Part shown: positions 1 through 14,937 of the stretch, in pieces
Layout of the letters: each line of letters opens with the position of its first letter
How positions within the stretch are numbered: position 1 is the stretch's first letter
Assembly: GCA_946807835.1 (NCBI GenBank)
Contig: OX327711.1
Location: 19,255,501 to 19,319,500, forward strand
DNA from: Ailanthus altissimus
Lineage: Eukaryota; Streptophyta; Magnoliopsida; Sapindales; Simaroubaceae
Direction of reading: 5' to 3'
DNA length: 64,000 nt
Translations under genes and position numbers: made by a program
Notes under the pieces: model-generated
Seen by the model: only the letters and a program-made list of their open reading frames with translations
The model's database searches: none
Told to the model about the DNA's origin: nothing

Positions 1-3000
1 CACTGTGGGGGGGATCAGTGTGCTGAATGCAATTGCTGGTGCTTACAGTGAGAATCTGCCCGTTATATGCATAGTTGGTGGGCCTAACTCTAATGATTAT
101 GGGACTAACAGGATCTTGCATCATACAATTGGGTTGCCTGATTTCACCCAAGAGCTTAGATGCTTTCAGACCATCACCTGCTCTCAGGTAATCTGATGTT
201 GAAGTGTAAATTTGGAGTGTAAATGATGTTGGAATGTAAGTATCTGTTGTTAATTTGATATGGTGATGGTGATTGTCTAACAGGCTGTGGTGAATAACTT
301 AGATGATGCTCATGAGCTCATTGACACCGCAATTTCTACTGCTTTGAAGGAAAGCAAACCGGCTTATATTAGTATCAGCTGTAATTTGCCAGGAATTCCC
401 CATCCGACTTTTGCTAGGGATCCAGTGCCATTCTTTCTTGCTCCAAAGTATGAACACCTTTCTTATTTGCAAATATTTTTATCTATAAATACATGTTTTT
501 TTTTTTTTTATTTGCGTATGCTATATCTATATATATAATTCAGGATCTTGATTTCTCATATCATGTATAGTGATTTGCAATGTTATCTATTGAGTCATCT
601 CCAGATGTTTCAGATAGTGTCAGGGACAAAATTACAGAGCTTAGTGTTCCAAATTAGTAAACTATAAAAGGGCTTATCTGAATTTTAACTACATTTGAGG
701 ACTGAAGTTAATAATTAATCAGCATCTATTAAGTTTTATTGACATTTCTTTGTTACATTCTATGATTCTGTTTTGGTTTATCTATGTTGAATCAGCACAG
801 GGTAGATTAAGTTGTCATTATATCCTATCTACACAAATGTTTGAATGTTTTGATGCCTAGGAAATTTCACAAAATGATTCATAAAATGTGTCGTCTTGGG
901 ATAACATTATTGTTGAATAGATTGATGCTGTTCCATCATTTCTGCTAGAATGCAGTGTCTTTTGCTTTCCATCTTAGATCTTCTTAATGTTATCCTTGGG
1001 AATACTTATCCATGATGTAGGATATATACTTTCAAGCAAATTTCTTCTCTTCTATGTGTTGGATTTATTCAATATTGAGGAACACAGACTTCACTATGCC
1101 ATGCTTTTACTTTGATGCAGGGTAAGCAATCAATTGGGATTAGAAGCAGCTGTGGAGGCAACTGCTCATTTTTTGAATAAAGCTGTGAAGCCTGTCATTG
1201 TGGGGGGGCCAAAGCTTAGGGTGGCAAAGGCACAAGAGGCCTTTATAGAGCTTGCAGATGCCAGTGGATATCCAGTAGCTGTTATGCCATCTGGTAAAGG
1301 GCTCGTGCCAGAACACCATCCACATTTCATTGGGACATATTGGGGTGCTGTCAGCTCCAGCTTCTGTGGGGAGATAGTGGAGTCTGCAGATGCCTATGTT
1401 TTTGTTGGTCCCATCTTCAATGACTACAGCTCTGTTGGATACTCATTGCTGATCAAGAAGGAGAAAGCAATCATAGTGCAGCCTAACCGTGTGACTATAG
1501 GCAATGGTCCTTCCTTGGGCTGGGTTTTCATGGCTGACTTCTTAAGTGCATTGGCCAAAAAGCTAAAGAAAAACAGTACAGCTCTGGAAAATTACCGCCG
1601 GATATATGTCCCTCCTGGCATCCCACTGAAGCGTGTACAAAATGAACCTCTTAGAGTCAATGTTCTGTTCAAACACATTCAGGTAATGCATTAATATCAT
1701 TGTAGAAAACATTATGTATGGGTATCTGTTTATCAAGCCAGGATCTGTATTTGGTTATTTGTTGTTAGTGTGTTTTTAGTATCATATAAGATACAACATA
1801 GAGAACATTCATTGAACTTGTTAAACAGGAAATGCTAAGTGGAGACACTGCAGTAATTGCTGAAACTGGAGACTCTTGGTTTAACTGTCAGAAGCTCCGC
1901 CTCCCTGAGAATTGTGGGTAAGCAAGGATCTTTATTTAGCAATGGATTCCTATAACTTTTGTCATATTATGAGCACTCTGCTAACCATTAATTATCATTT
2001 GCATTCAGATATGAATTTCAGATGCAATATGGGTCTATTGGCTGGTCAGTTGGTGCCACTCTAGGATATGCTCAGGCAGCTCAAGATAAGCGAGTGATTG
2101 CTTGCATTGGTGATGGAAGTTTCCAAGTGAGTAATATACTTTTGGTATAAACTATATAAAATTAATACAACGTGAATATACCTCAGCACTTAATAACAAA
2201 GAGATTCAAGTAGGAATATTGTGCTAATAAGAGCAACAGTTTTGTTGATACAACTTCTAATTCTAAAATGACATGTTTCCCATTTACTCCGTCCATAAAT
2301 TCCTTCATATAATGACTAGTGAAGGGTAAATGTTATGATGGGCATATAGATCTTGTAAAAGAGTGAGCATGGGCTAAGATAGCTTCCATCACAACCATAA
2401 ATGGCATAACTTGGGAACTTTTTTTATTATAAAATTTATATTGGGTATGCCTTATATACCACTTTTGGAAATCCTCTCAACAACTAAGAGATCCATTTGA
2501 GGAACACGGGGACTAGTGAAGTAATGGGCCTCCTAATATGAATGCTTACTGAACGGTCCAATGGGATCTTTGCAAGTGAACAATAAATTGTAGAACTTTT
2601 GTAAATTTTTCTTAGTTTTAGTTCTCGAGTAAATGCTATTGCCTTCCTCTGTTTAGGTAACAGCTCAGGATATATCAACGATGATTCGATGTGGACAAAG
2701 GAGCATCATATTCCTCATCAACAATGGGGGTTATACAATTGAAGTGGAGATTCACGATGGCCCTTACAATGTGATTAAGAACTGGGATTATACAGGCCTA
2801 GTTAATGCCATCCACAATGGAGAAGGCAAATGCTGGACTGCCAAGGTTCGCATATAAATAGAGGAAATCAATGTCACAGTTGATCAATTTATTATGTTAT
2901 TGTTATTTAATTCTCTGATGCCCTACTGCTTTATCATATACCTTGCAACATAAATTTTTCTAGATTTGTGGGGAACCCCCAAACCCTTTCAATTGCTAGG

Positions 3001-3321
3001 TCTATACTTATTCTATGATAGCATATTGAAAATTTTGGATATAATATTCCAACTTCCAAAGGTTTACCCTTCAATGTATGAAGAACATTATGCCTTTTTT
3101 ATGAATGACAAGATGCATTTTACATTTAATCTGTGGTTTATGAAATACAGGTGCGTAATGAGGACGAATTAACTGAAGCAATAAAGACGGCAACGGGAGA
3201 AGAAAAAGATTCTCTATGTTTTATTGAAGTATTCTTGCACAAGGATGACACCAGCAAAGAGCTGCTGGAGTGGGGATCCCGCGTTTCTGCTGCCAACGGC
3301 CGCCCTCCAAATCCTCAGTAG
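1..3321 (+). CDS. PDC: Pyruvate decarboxylase, 3' part (5' end outside window)
   Basis: This ThDP-dependent enzyme converts pyruvate to acetaldehyde and CO2 in the cytosol, the first step of ethanol fermentation. Exons joined by reading frame and GT-AG sites: 1-187, 284-447, 1121-1682, 1829-1917, 2009-2126, 2657-2845 and 3151-3321 (stop TAG). They encode about 491 residues; plant PDCs have about 600, so roughly the first 110, including the catalytic glutamate region, lie upstream. Visible are the central domain ([15 protein letters not shown]) and the ThDP/Mg motif, starting at GDGS (2109-2120) and ending at the NN of LINNGGYT. The C-terminus is the usual plant GRPPNPQ. All visible exons are open and agree with plant PDC throughout. 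The intron from 448 to 1120 is the longest. Several paralogues are normal in plants; which one this is cannot be said. Confidence 0.96.
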
Positions 3322-5104
3322 CACATTGAAGTTTTGAGCTCAGAGTTCCACTCATTTCAACATAGTACTGTTAGCCGAAATCCTGAAGCATGTATCAGAG
3401 CTAAAAATGAGAGAAACAGAGGGTTCCTTGGTCTAGATGTGTCTTCTGCCAATCTTGTATCAGGCATTCCGCTTTTAATTTCAATGATTTAACCATCGTA
3501 TGTGTATTGAATATTGCTGAGGTGATTCCAGATGCTGCATGTTTGTTGTCTATAACTGAGAATGTAGTTTATAAATAAAGTTAATTATAAGGATGAAGCG
3601 ATTCCATCGTCTTGTGCTTGCTTGCTGCAACCTTGGATTTTGATCTAGTATTGGAATAATTTGGTCCGTTTAGTACCTGAAGTTAATAGAAAATCCGGGG
3701 CACCTTTCTCTCTTTACGAGTTATTTACACCTGTTTTGGCCATTTCTTAACGTACATTGTTATTATATTACTCGGGATTTGAAGGATTGTAGAACATGTG
3801 TGAGAGCTAGAATTAAGATAAAAGACACAGCAGTTTCTCGTTTGCATTGTGTTTTTCGTTCTTATTTCTGAATTAGCTGTCAAAACGACAATAACAATTA
3901 AAAAAAAATGCTCTGTTCCGGTTCTAATTAGACATTTTAAACCATTTTGGAGCAACTACTTATGTGTTGAGGTGGGTACAACTGCAATTCACGAGACACC
4001 TGATTTGGAAACGAAGATGAAATATCTAGTAGCGTTTGTTGGGACTTCAATGAAAACTAAAGCCCAATTTCGGGCATTTTGTTGCTTGCAACTTTTTGAA
4101 AGTCGGTTGCACCACCAAATAGGAAAATAGGGGCAGTTGGTTTGCAATAAATTTGTAATAGAATAACCACAAACTAATTCATCACACACACGTATACATA
4201 TATATATATATATTTAGAAATGTTTGAAAATAGCTGTTTTTTTAAGTAAAATTTATTTTAGCCTCTTAACATATTTATAAATTTTATTTATTAAATATTT
4301 AATTTTTGAATTATTTTATTATTAAAATATTTTTATATCTCTCTCACACAAATCATTTGATTAAAATTTTGATCGCACTTTAAAAATTAGTTAAAATAAA
4401 TAAATTTAAATTAGTATAAATTAAAAATTAATAAAAATAATAAAATAATAATAAAAAATGAGTAAAATTTGATAAAAAAGTCAAAAAGTTTAGGTTGTAT
4501 TCTAGTTAGTGATAGGGTCTTGTGCTACAAGGTGCAGCACTAGAAATTCTAGTGCGAGGTACATTATTTTTATTTATAATTTTATTATTTTTCATAATTT
4601 TTATATATTTTTTAAATTAACTCAAAAAATTTCTTATTCTCAACTTATAAATTTTTTTTAAAAATTTATTTAAACAATAATAATATTTATTTATTTATTA
4701 ATTTTATATTTAAATTATAAAATTTTTAAATTGTATTATTCACAAAAATAATTTACCTATCTTCTTATTAATAGAGATTAGTTTTTACTATACAAATTTA
4801 TAACAAAAGAGGCCGTTGTTAAACATTTTCTTTTTTTTTTTTGGTTAAAAAATTTAACAACACAACGCGTGTAATATGCTCAAACAAGAGCGTCCAGTAA
4901 ACTTAAACTATTAGCAAAAAGTAGTACACTTTTTAAGCTGAAGATGACGATACAAGGTGATGGTTTCGAAGCAATGGACTCCTCGAAAACCACTACTTTT
5001 TTAGTTCATGAAAACCCCTACTTTTTTTTAAGTCGGATAGGGGATTCCACTTTCATTATTGCATGTGGTCTCAACATACAGAGCTCAAAACAATAACAAG
5101 AAAA
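3322..5104. other. Intergenic region between PDC and MDH
   Basis: Contains the PDC 3' UTR, a very AT-rich stretch (about 4200-4860) with a short AT microsatellite near 4198-4212, and a perfect 9-bp inverted repeat (GCACTAGAA, one central base) at 4537-4555. No coding region is supported. The last ~200 bp should hold the MDH promoter, but no clear TATA box was seen. Confidence 0.6.
3574..3579 (+). terminator. Candidate poly(A) signal of the PDC gene
   Basis: An AATAAA hexamer lies about 250 bp after the PDC stop codon, in an AT-rich context typical of plant 3' UTRs. Plant poly(A) signals are loose, so this is only the best-looking candidate. Confidence 0.4.
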
Positions 5105-8078
<2,974 letters not shown>

Positions 8079-8372
8079 ATAATAAACTCTGAGATTTTTA
8101 GGATTCTGATTCCATAAGAGTATCACGTACTCATAGAAAGATTTCTTGTAACTGAAGTTACATAAACACTTGGACCTAAAGTTGCAAAACCCGTTTATGT
8201 AATTCAAGCAAAGGTTTGGACTATAGATATCCTATTAATAAGTTTTTTTGAGGGCTGTTGTTTGTAGCCTTCTTGTAACGTGTCTTACTAATCAAATTTT
8301 TTAGTCTCACTCACATTCACTTATTTATTTATTTTCGAAGGAAAACACAGGCTTATGAAGAAATAGAGTTTA

Positions 8373-8590
8373 CATTATAGATGGACTGGAATCTTCTCCA
8401 GCCATGCAGCATCAGCATTGACATAGAATATTAAGAGCTAATTTGTTTGGCTAACTTGTGAGCTTGCACGTTACAAGATCTAGGAAATCTATCCTTTGAT
8501 TTGATCACGCTTGACCATTTGACATTGTCTAAAACATCTGCTGCTTGCTGTTCACTCTGCCACTGATTAAATCAACGACATTGTTCACAC
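8373..8590 (-). pseudogene. LINE RNase H domain relic
   Basis: On the minus strand this translates to a C-terminal piece of the RNase H-like domain of plant LINEs, with the diagnostic RSCNVQAHKLAK block, followed after a stop by a WLEKIP tail typical of the same domain. No reverse transcriptase is adjacent, so this is a 5'-truncated dead copy ending in the MDH downstream region. Family assignment rests on motif recognition only. Confidence 0.6.
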
Positions 8591-9224
8591 ATCTGCTGAA
8601 CACAACAACAAAAAAGTTGTATTTTTTACCAAAATTTTCTGATGGTAAGAAATGCTCTGGAGAAAAGAAGATGACTTTTTTCGAGGGCAATTTGCCCTTA
8701 AAAATAAAAGATAAAACTTACTTAGCTCTTTGTTTTCTATGTTATTCTCAAGTCATTTCCCAGGGCACTTCATGCTATTTTGATTGCCTAAGAAAATAAC
8801 ACTATTTGCAACGACTCAAAGGAGAATATGTATTTTCGATGTGATCAGATTCGATGAGGATCCCCCACAATATTCCCTCAGAGGTAACTATTTTCGAAGG
8901 CAAATGTATATTTTCAAGGGTAATTACGCTAGGAAACTAGCCTTTTCTTTTCTATAGTGCAATGATGAATGAATAAAAATCAGACTCTCAGTTAAATTTT
9001 CCTAAATTTGATTTCCTTAGCTTCCAAGTATCCTACATTTCCTCGTAACAATCTGCAGCTGTTATGATATCTCCGCTGCCTCATTCCAAAGGGTCCCATT
9101 TTTTTTTCTCCTTGGAAAGTGACACGCTTTATTGGTCGAAGTTCCGTGATTGATGCTCTTTTTTAATCTTGAATGATAATGTAAAAAGTTTTTTCTTGTG
9201 ATGAGATTTGATCGTACCAAATAA

Positions 9225-10389
9225 CACTAATAAAAAAATGGGTGTTACTGACAGAAAGCTTTTCGTATTAGTGTCAATGAATACTAGTTTGAACTTTAAC
9301 AGTATTGTATTACTGATTACTAATATTTTTTTAAAATTTATTAATATTATAATATTATAATATTAAAAATATAAAGTGTTAATAAATTTAAAATGATTTA
9401 ATTTTAATTAAAAAGAATTAATTAATTAATTACTATAAGATAAACTATTAAAAAAATTATTATTTTAAAATTAATTATATTATAACCCATAACATTAGCA
9501 TTTTGAAAAAAAAGAAACTCCTTTTAAACGACGTTGTTTTAAGGGCTGATTTACCCATAAAATACTGTCGTTTGGAGGTAAGATATTAAAAATTAATTTG
9601 ACAAAAATGGCATCGTTTTGATGAGTTTAAATAATAAAAAACAAAAAAAGGGGACAAAATGACAATGTTTACTTATTATTTTGGTTAAATAGGCCAACCT
9701 TTTTTCTACGTCTCGATTTTATTTTGCATTTCTTCTCCTTCAAACAATTACTACAAAGTTTAAAAATCATAAATCTTCTTCTTCATTTCATTTTTCCTAC
9801 GTCTCGAATGAGAGGGACATAGCTGCATTTTTATCTCCATTTGCAAAAAGAGGGACACAGCTGAAATCGATCAAGGAACCTTATACCCAACTATAATAAT
9901 TTTGAAACTCTATTAAGTCAAATCGTCGAGGTATGAGTCAAATAATATTATGGTTTCTATTTTAATTTTTTTATATTTTAATTAGAGTTTTTAATTTTGA
10001 ATTTACTATATTATAAAATACTGTTATTGCTTTTCATTGATTTGGGTTCTAAATTAATTTGGGTTCTAAATTTCCAAATCATTTTACCTTGTTTTATTAA
10101 AATTTTATCTTGTTCATTGATTGAGTTTTTGCGTTTTGTTTATGTGCTTGCTATTTTGTTTTTGGTCATTTTTTGAAACTTGAGTTTTGAATTTGTGTTT
10201 GTTTTTTATTGACCCATTTGCTAATGGTATGCATATTGATCATAAATAAAGCTAAATTTTAGTATCCATTTTATTTATTTTTAATATAATTGTGTTCTTT
10301 GTTTCAATCTTTTTGTGTTATGTGATTCACCTAAATAAAGCTATAAGAGGTTTTAAATTTCAATCAAGAATATAATTGTAGTAATTTGA
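9225..10389 (+). mobile_element. CACTA-like terminus and leader (possible, truncated)
   Basis: Starts with CACTAATAAA followed by TTACTGACAGAAAG, which resembles the ends and subterminal words of plant CACTA (En/Spm) elements; an inverted TATTAGTG lies about 45 bp further on. Downstream are ACGACGTTGTTTT-type words (from 9529), then a pyrimidine-rich leader-like stretch and a possible splice donor near 9930. No transposase and no second terminus were found; the segment runs into the LTR element at about 10390. Confidence 0.3.
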
Positions 10390-10767
10390 ATTGGGGTGTG
10401 ATGGTGCCACAAAAATTTTGCTGCGGTGCTAGAGATTTTATACATAGTGCCGTGTTGCTACAAAGCTGGTGCTGTAATGCTGGTGCGATTTCATTCCAGT
10501 ATAGCGAACCTGCCTAAGTAGGTCTCTTCTTACGCTTTTTCGCTTCTCCTCACTTTCGACTCTCTATTTTCATTCATTTATTGTACATTCAATGCGTACT
10601 TGTTCTCTTGTCAATTCCTTATTTGGTGATTCAAACATAATTTTGAATTACTAAATTCTAACAATTTCTTTATTGATTCAAAATCTCTTCAATTTTTTTT
10701 TTCAGGATCTATTCCCTCCTCAATTAACGCTCAATTCTCTATCGCCGATTCACTTAAGTCTTGTACC

Positions 10768-11201
10768 TAGGGGTGAGCATTTTCGGTTCGGTTTAGTTTT
10801 TAGGGTAAACCAAAAATCGAATTGAGCTTGTCAATTTTTTTAAAATATAGAATTAAAAATTGAACTAAAAAATAATGAACCAAACCGAACCGTTCGATTT
10901 GTCGGTTTGGTTCTTTAGTTTAGTTTTTGGGTTTGATCTTCGGTTTGGCTTTAAATGAGATTAATTTAAGCTTATTTTTGGTTCAGTTCAATTTTTGGTT
11001 TATAAGGTACCACATGTAAATTTTTTTAAAAAAATTCAATTTTTCGGTTTAGTTCTCGATTTAAAAGGTTGAAATTAAAAATCGAACCGAACTTTTAGTT
11101 TTGAAGAATATAAAATTGAAAATCGAACTAGCCAAAATAAAAACCAAATTGACCGGTTCAATTCGATTTGGTTCAATTTATCGATTTTTTGCCCACCTCT
11201 A
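10768..11201. mobile_element. hAT-type MITE rich in GGTTCGGTT words
   Basis: 434 bp with terminal inverted repeats starting TAGGGGTGAGCA and, on the other strand, TAGAGGTGGGCA. It is flanked by CTTGTACC (10760-10767) and CTTATACC (11202-11209), an 8-bp target duplication with one mismatch, the hAT hallmark. The interior alternates GGTTCGGTT-like words and their complement, so the element can fold back. No coding capacity. It sits inside the older LTR element at 10.4-13.2 kb, so it inserted later. Confidence 0.8.
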
Positions 11202-12127
11202 CTTATACCAAAACTTAACTCTTTTAAGGCTTGTGATTTCGGTCTCTAAAGATTTTGAATGTATCTTTTCTTGAGCAGCCTTCATATTGTGGTCTTTTGT
11301 ATCACTTAAACACCATTATAATATCTCAGTAGCTAGATTTTATCCATGTCAATAGCCCATCATATATTCTCTTTCAACCTTTATCACTCTGGTAAGATAA
11401 TCTCTAATACTGTCCTTGGTCTACATCTCCTTAAAAACTTATGTTGAGCAATATATAATATTTTCATCATGCACATAACTTTAACTATACTTCTCACCCA
11501 TAGATTTAAACATCACATCAAATATTTTTTCTTTTATCTAGAATGAATATTTTGCTTGATCTAGCACTCGTTAGGGATACTGAGCGCTAGCATCCATTAG
11601 TACTTTATCACCCTTAATGGATCCATAATTAAGTCAACAAAAAATCTTTCAAGACATATGAAAATTACACTCTAGAATCAAGTATTTAATTACCAGGCAT
11701 ACATTCCTGTAGAAGTTATCAAGGTTTTCTATAATTTTTTAGTCATCTTCATAAACTATTGTATTTTTATCTTTTTTTTTCTTTTATCTTGGTCTTTCTC
11801 TCCGAACAATCCCTTACCAAGTGCTTTATTTTCTTGCAATCAAAGCACTTCTTGGATTTGCCCTTTAATCTTAATTACTCTTTTTCTTTCATATTTATTA
11901 CTAGCCTTTCTTTTTGCAATTAATACCATTGTACTATTAGGCTTTGATATTTTTACAAATTATTTTGTATTTAATTTGAATGACTCTTTAATTTGACTTA
12001 GATCTCGATGATACAATCTTTTTAATAATGGGTTGTAACTTGAGTTTCTTTAAGGGTTGTCTCTAAAATCCATCTCATTCTCATTTTTCAGATAATCATC
12101 CTACCTATTGGACTTCTTCATACTCGC

Positions 12128-12270
12128 TCTGTAACCTATGCTTTGCATTCCGGCTCTGTAACCTATGATCTGTAATCTAACTATGCTGTCTTTTGTATTT
12201 TGGCTCTGCAATCTGACTCTGTTGCTTATGCTTTTTATTTTGGCTCTGCAACCTATGCTCTGCAATCTGG
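12128..12270. repeat. Degenerate tandem array (CTCTGYAACCTATG words)
   Basis: About six imperfect, unevenly spaced copies of CTCTGTAACCTATG / CTCTGCAATCTG separated by TTTTGTATTTTGG-like spacers. It lies between the primer-binding site and the interior of the minus-strand LTR element, that is, in its leader. The small open frame across it simply reads the repeat and is not a gene. Confidence 0.7.
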
Positions 12271-12301
12271 TATGAATTTCAACCTTGACTTTGATACCAC
12301 T

Positions 12302-13180
12302 TGTTAGAAAATCATCTAGGCTCTCAATATCTCTATAGCTGGTATTTAGAATCATAAAATTATTTTAGCACTTTGCGAAAGACTTCACCCATAAGTAATC
12401 AAGAATATAAAGATTATGAATAATAGAGATAAATAAAACAATCATCACAAGACACAAGATATACATGATTTGGTGACAAACACCTACATCCACAATGGAT
12501 CAAAGATTCAACATCTTTTATTCAGTTCACAATGAAATCCAGGTCACAAAAGCCTTTAGGTTACAAAGACCTATCATATCACAAAGATCTTACAAAAGAG
12601 ACTAATTAAAGAATATAACGAATAGCCAGAACTCTTTTTTAAAGGATCTATCATCACTCTCTTGTACACTCAGCATTTAAGTGATTCCATGGTAGCACTC
12701 TCTTGCGTACTCAGTACTTTAGTGCCTACCTAGCTCTCTATTCTCTCTTATATTTACATCTTTAATGTTTAATTAATTTTAAGAGGTTACAAGGATTTAT
12801 ATAGTATTTAAAATGTCCCTAGAAATCTTATTTCTTGTTAGAATAGAAATTCACGTGAAAGAAGAGTCTAAAATCGATGTAAATATGTGAAAACAACTCG
12901 AATCACAATTTCCTAAAATTGGGGCACCACGACGCCCCAAAGCTTTCGCTATAATGTTGGTGCAATTTCGTCCCAAAGCTGTAGTGCTGAAAGGCCAGTG
13001 CTATGGCGAACATCCCTGGGTAGGTCTGCTCTTACTCTTTCTCGCCTCTCCTTACTTCTGGCTCTCCGATTTTGTCTCTTTCTCGAACATCCAACGTATA
13101 CTTATCCTCGTGTCGACTGTTCATTGATCTTCAACTCAAAATCAAACTTAAACACGATTTTGAATCACCAAATTTCAACA
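12302..13180 (-). repeat. 5' LTR of the 10.4-13.2 kb element
   Basis: On the plus strand it starts TGTTAGAAAATC and ends near TTTCAACA. It contains the landmark words shared by several LTRs in this window: a CACAAGACACAAGATA...CATGATTTGGT block next to a 'tRNA-side' boundary, and GC-rich words such as GGGGCACCACGACGCCCC at about 12923-12940. Confidence 0.65.
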
Positions 13181-13258
13181 CATACATTGTGTTTGATATT
13201 TATCTTGCTATATGTTTAATGTTTGGTATTTTCCAAAAAAGGTTAACACAAATTTTGA

Positions 13259-13409
13259 TTCCTAAATTACCCTAACATAATAATATCATAAAGCCAATGC
13301 TAACTCTGATTACTAAATTGCATTCCTAAATTAGCCTAATATATTAGTATCATAAAGCTAAATGCCAATTTCAATTACTAATTTACCCTAATATAGTATA
13401 ATATCATAG
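13259..13409. repeat. ~65-bp tandem repeat upstream of the GDSL pseudogene
   Basis: About 2.3 imperfect copies of a unit beginning CCTAAATTACCCTAA and including ATATCATAAAGC, at 13259-13323, 13324-13378 and a partial copy to 13409. The array ends just before the TATA box of the GDSL pseudogene. Confidence 0.7.
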
Positions 13410-13415
13410 TTTTTG

Positions 13416-13427
13416 CTATATAAAAGG
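13416..13427 (+). promoter_or_regulatory. TATA box of the GDSL pseudogene
   Basis: CTATATAAAAGG, a near-consensus plant TATA box, lies about 60 bp before the ATG at 13485. The spacing is right for a short 5' UTR. The promoter core therefore looks better preserved than the gene behind it. Confidence 0.6.
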
Positions 13428-13802
13428 AGCATACTCTAGTGCGTAAAAGTTCATCTATAACAATTTTCCTCTTCTTTAAATTCCATGGCTTCATTTTCTT
13501 CTTTTATTTTATTGAAGGAATCATTGGTGACTATTGTTCTTGTCTTAGCCATCATATCACATGCAAGAGGATGCTGCACATCAATCTTTAGTTTTAGAGA
13601 TTCACTTGCTGATACTGCAAACTTACTTCTTTTTTTAGAAATTGATAGCCTTCCACACTTTGGCTTACCTCCGAACGAGGATGCCTATTTTGGTCGCCCC
13701 ATAGAACGTTGCAGCGATGGCCATATAGTCATAAATTTCATTGGTAGACAATTATATATGCACATACACACAAACAAATATAGGGTTTAAATTATTTCAA
13801 CA

Positions 13803-14616
13803 TGTTGGAGGAATCACCATTCTTCTTGTAAGATTAGGTTAAAGCGAAAAACCCTAGTCAAGTTTTACCTTGAACCCTAACCTCATTACGCAATGAAATA
13901 ACCCTGTATATCAAGTAAAGTAGTAAGAATTCAAAGCAAAAAATAAAGAGTACAACATAATCACTTACGTGGTTCGATCAATTGCCTACGTCTACAGTGG
14001 ATCCAATTATCTTAACCTCTCTTATTAACTCCCTAGAGATTTTACAAGAAAAATTCAATGAAGAACCCTCAAAATGACCTAATGTTTAGTGTCAATTTGC
14101 TCTACCACAAGCAATGAACACCCAAACGATGGTACAACCTTATTGCATACAAACACTAAGTGTCTACGTAGTCCTTTCATATCTTACAATCTCTCTTAAT
14201 GCCTAATTTTAACCTAAAGGATTTATAAATATTTATATAGGGGTATTTCATGCCTACTAACCCTATTCCTTATTATAGTAAGAGTTAACTTATTTTGGAA
14301 GTCCAAAACTTCTTAAAATTAAAAAATTTAGAACAAAAATGGACTTTCCTCGCTCTGGTGCCGCAGCGCTGAGCCTTGACGGGTCTAGCGCTGGGAACCT
14401 GGTGTTGTGACATTGGAGTACTGATTTGGGTGCCACGACGCTGGCCCCTGTTTCCAGCTCGGTACTTTTTTCTCAATTTCTTTACATCTTCGAGTCCCGT
14501 TTTACTTCCCATTTCGTGTCCTATACGTTCAAAACTTTTTGTTTTTACTCTTATATTTGATATTCATCTTAATTCTTGTTCAAATAAAATTATTGAATCA
14601 CTAAATCTCCAATAAA
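13803..14616 (-). repeat. 3' LTR of gag-only element copy 1
   Basis: Plus-strand start TGTTGGAGGAATCACC, end CTAAATCTCCAATAAA. It pairs with 16019-16856. Includes the ACGTGGTTCGATCAATTGCCT block and the cluster of GC-rich words at 14350-14450 (GGTGCCGCAGCGCTG). Confidence 0.82.
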
Positions 14617-14937
14617 TCATTCCTTGATTCAAAATCTTTTAAATAAGAAGGCTTCTAAATCCGATCGACACCAATATTCTATCACCTGAAGTTAAGTCCA
14701 GTTAAGTCTCCACCAAGACTTACTTTCCCCGGGCTAGTGACTTTGATCTTCAAAGTCATTCGTGTATCTTGCATAGGGTATAGATGCATTACACTCATTT
14801 TCGACCCTTATCACCCAGGTGAGCACGGTTTGGATGTTGCCTAGTGGTTTGCATTACCCCAACACCATGGGTTGGGCCACTCATAGCCAGCCTAGTAAGC
14901 ACTTAGAGCCCCCCATTGTGCTTCTCACCCTCAAACC

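Larger units (their letters stand above)
10390..13180 (-). mobile_element. Degenerate copia-type LTR element, 3' LTR truncated
   Basis: Minus-strand element. Its 5' LTR is 12302-13180; the other LTR survives only as 10390-10663, which is homologous to 12920-13180 (same GC-rich words, then CTTTTTCGC/CTTTCTCGCC and TTTTGAATYACYAAATT). A primer-binding site complementary to initiator tRNA-Met lies at 12288-12299, next to the LTR. The internal part is non-coding and eroded, and it carries a hAT-type MITE (10768-11201) and a degenerate tandem array. The LTR resembles the gag-only family at 13.8 and 37.4 kb but is clearly more distant. Confidence 0.65.

Noticed and set aside
4537..4555. Perfect palindrome GCACTAGAA/TTCTAGTGC in the PDC-MDH spacer as the centre of a MITE
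   Set aside because: The flanking AT-rich arms do not pair convincingly beyond chance, so no element is claimed.
5063..5104. Upstream in-frame ATG as the MDH start
   Set aside because: The 14 extra residues include an acidic residue and do not look like a presequence; the ATG at 5105 opens directly into an Arg/Ala/Ser-rich leader.
12101..12355. 84-codon minus-strand frame with a repetitive RLQS/GYRA pattern
   Set aside because: It reads through a degenerate tandem array and into the LTR; no gene.
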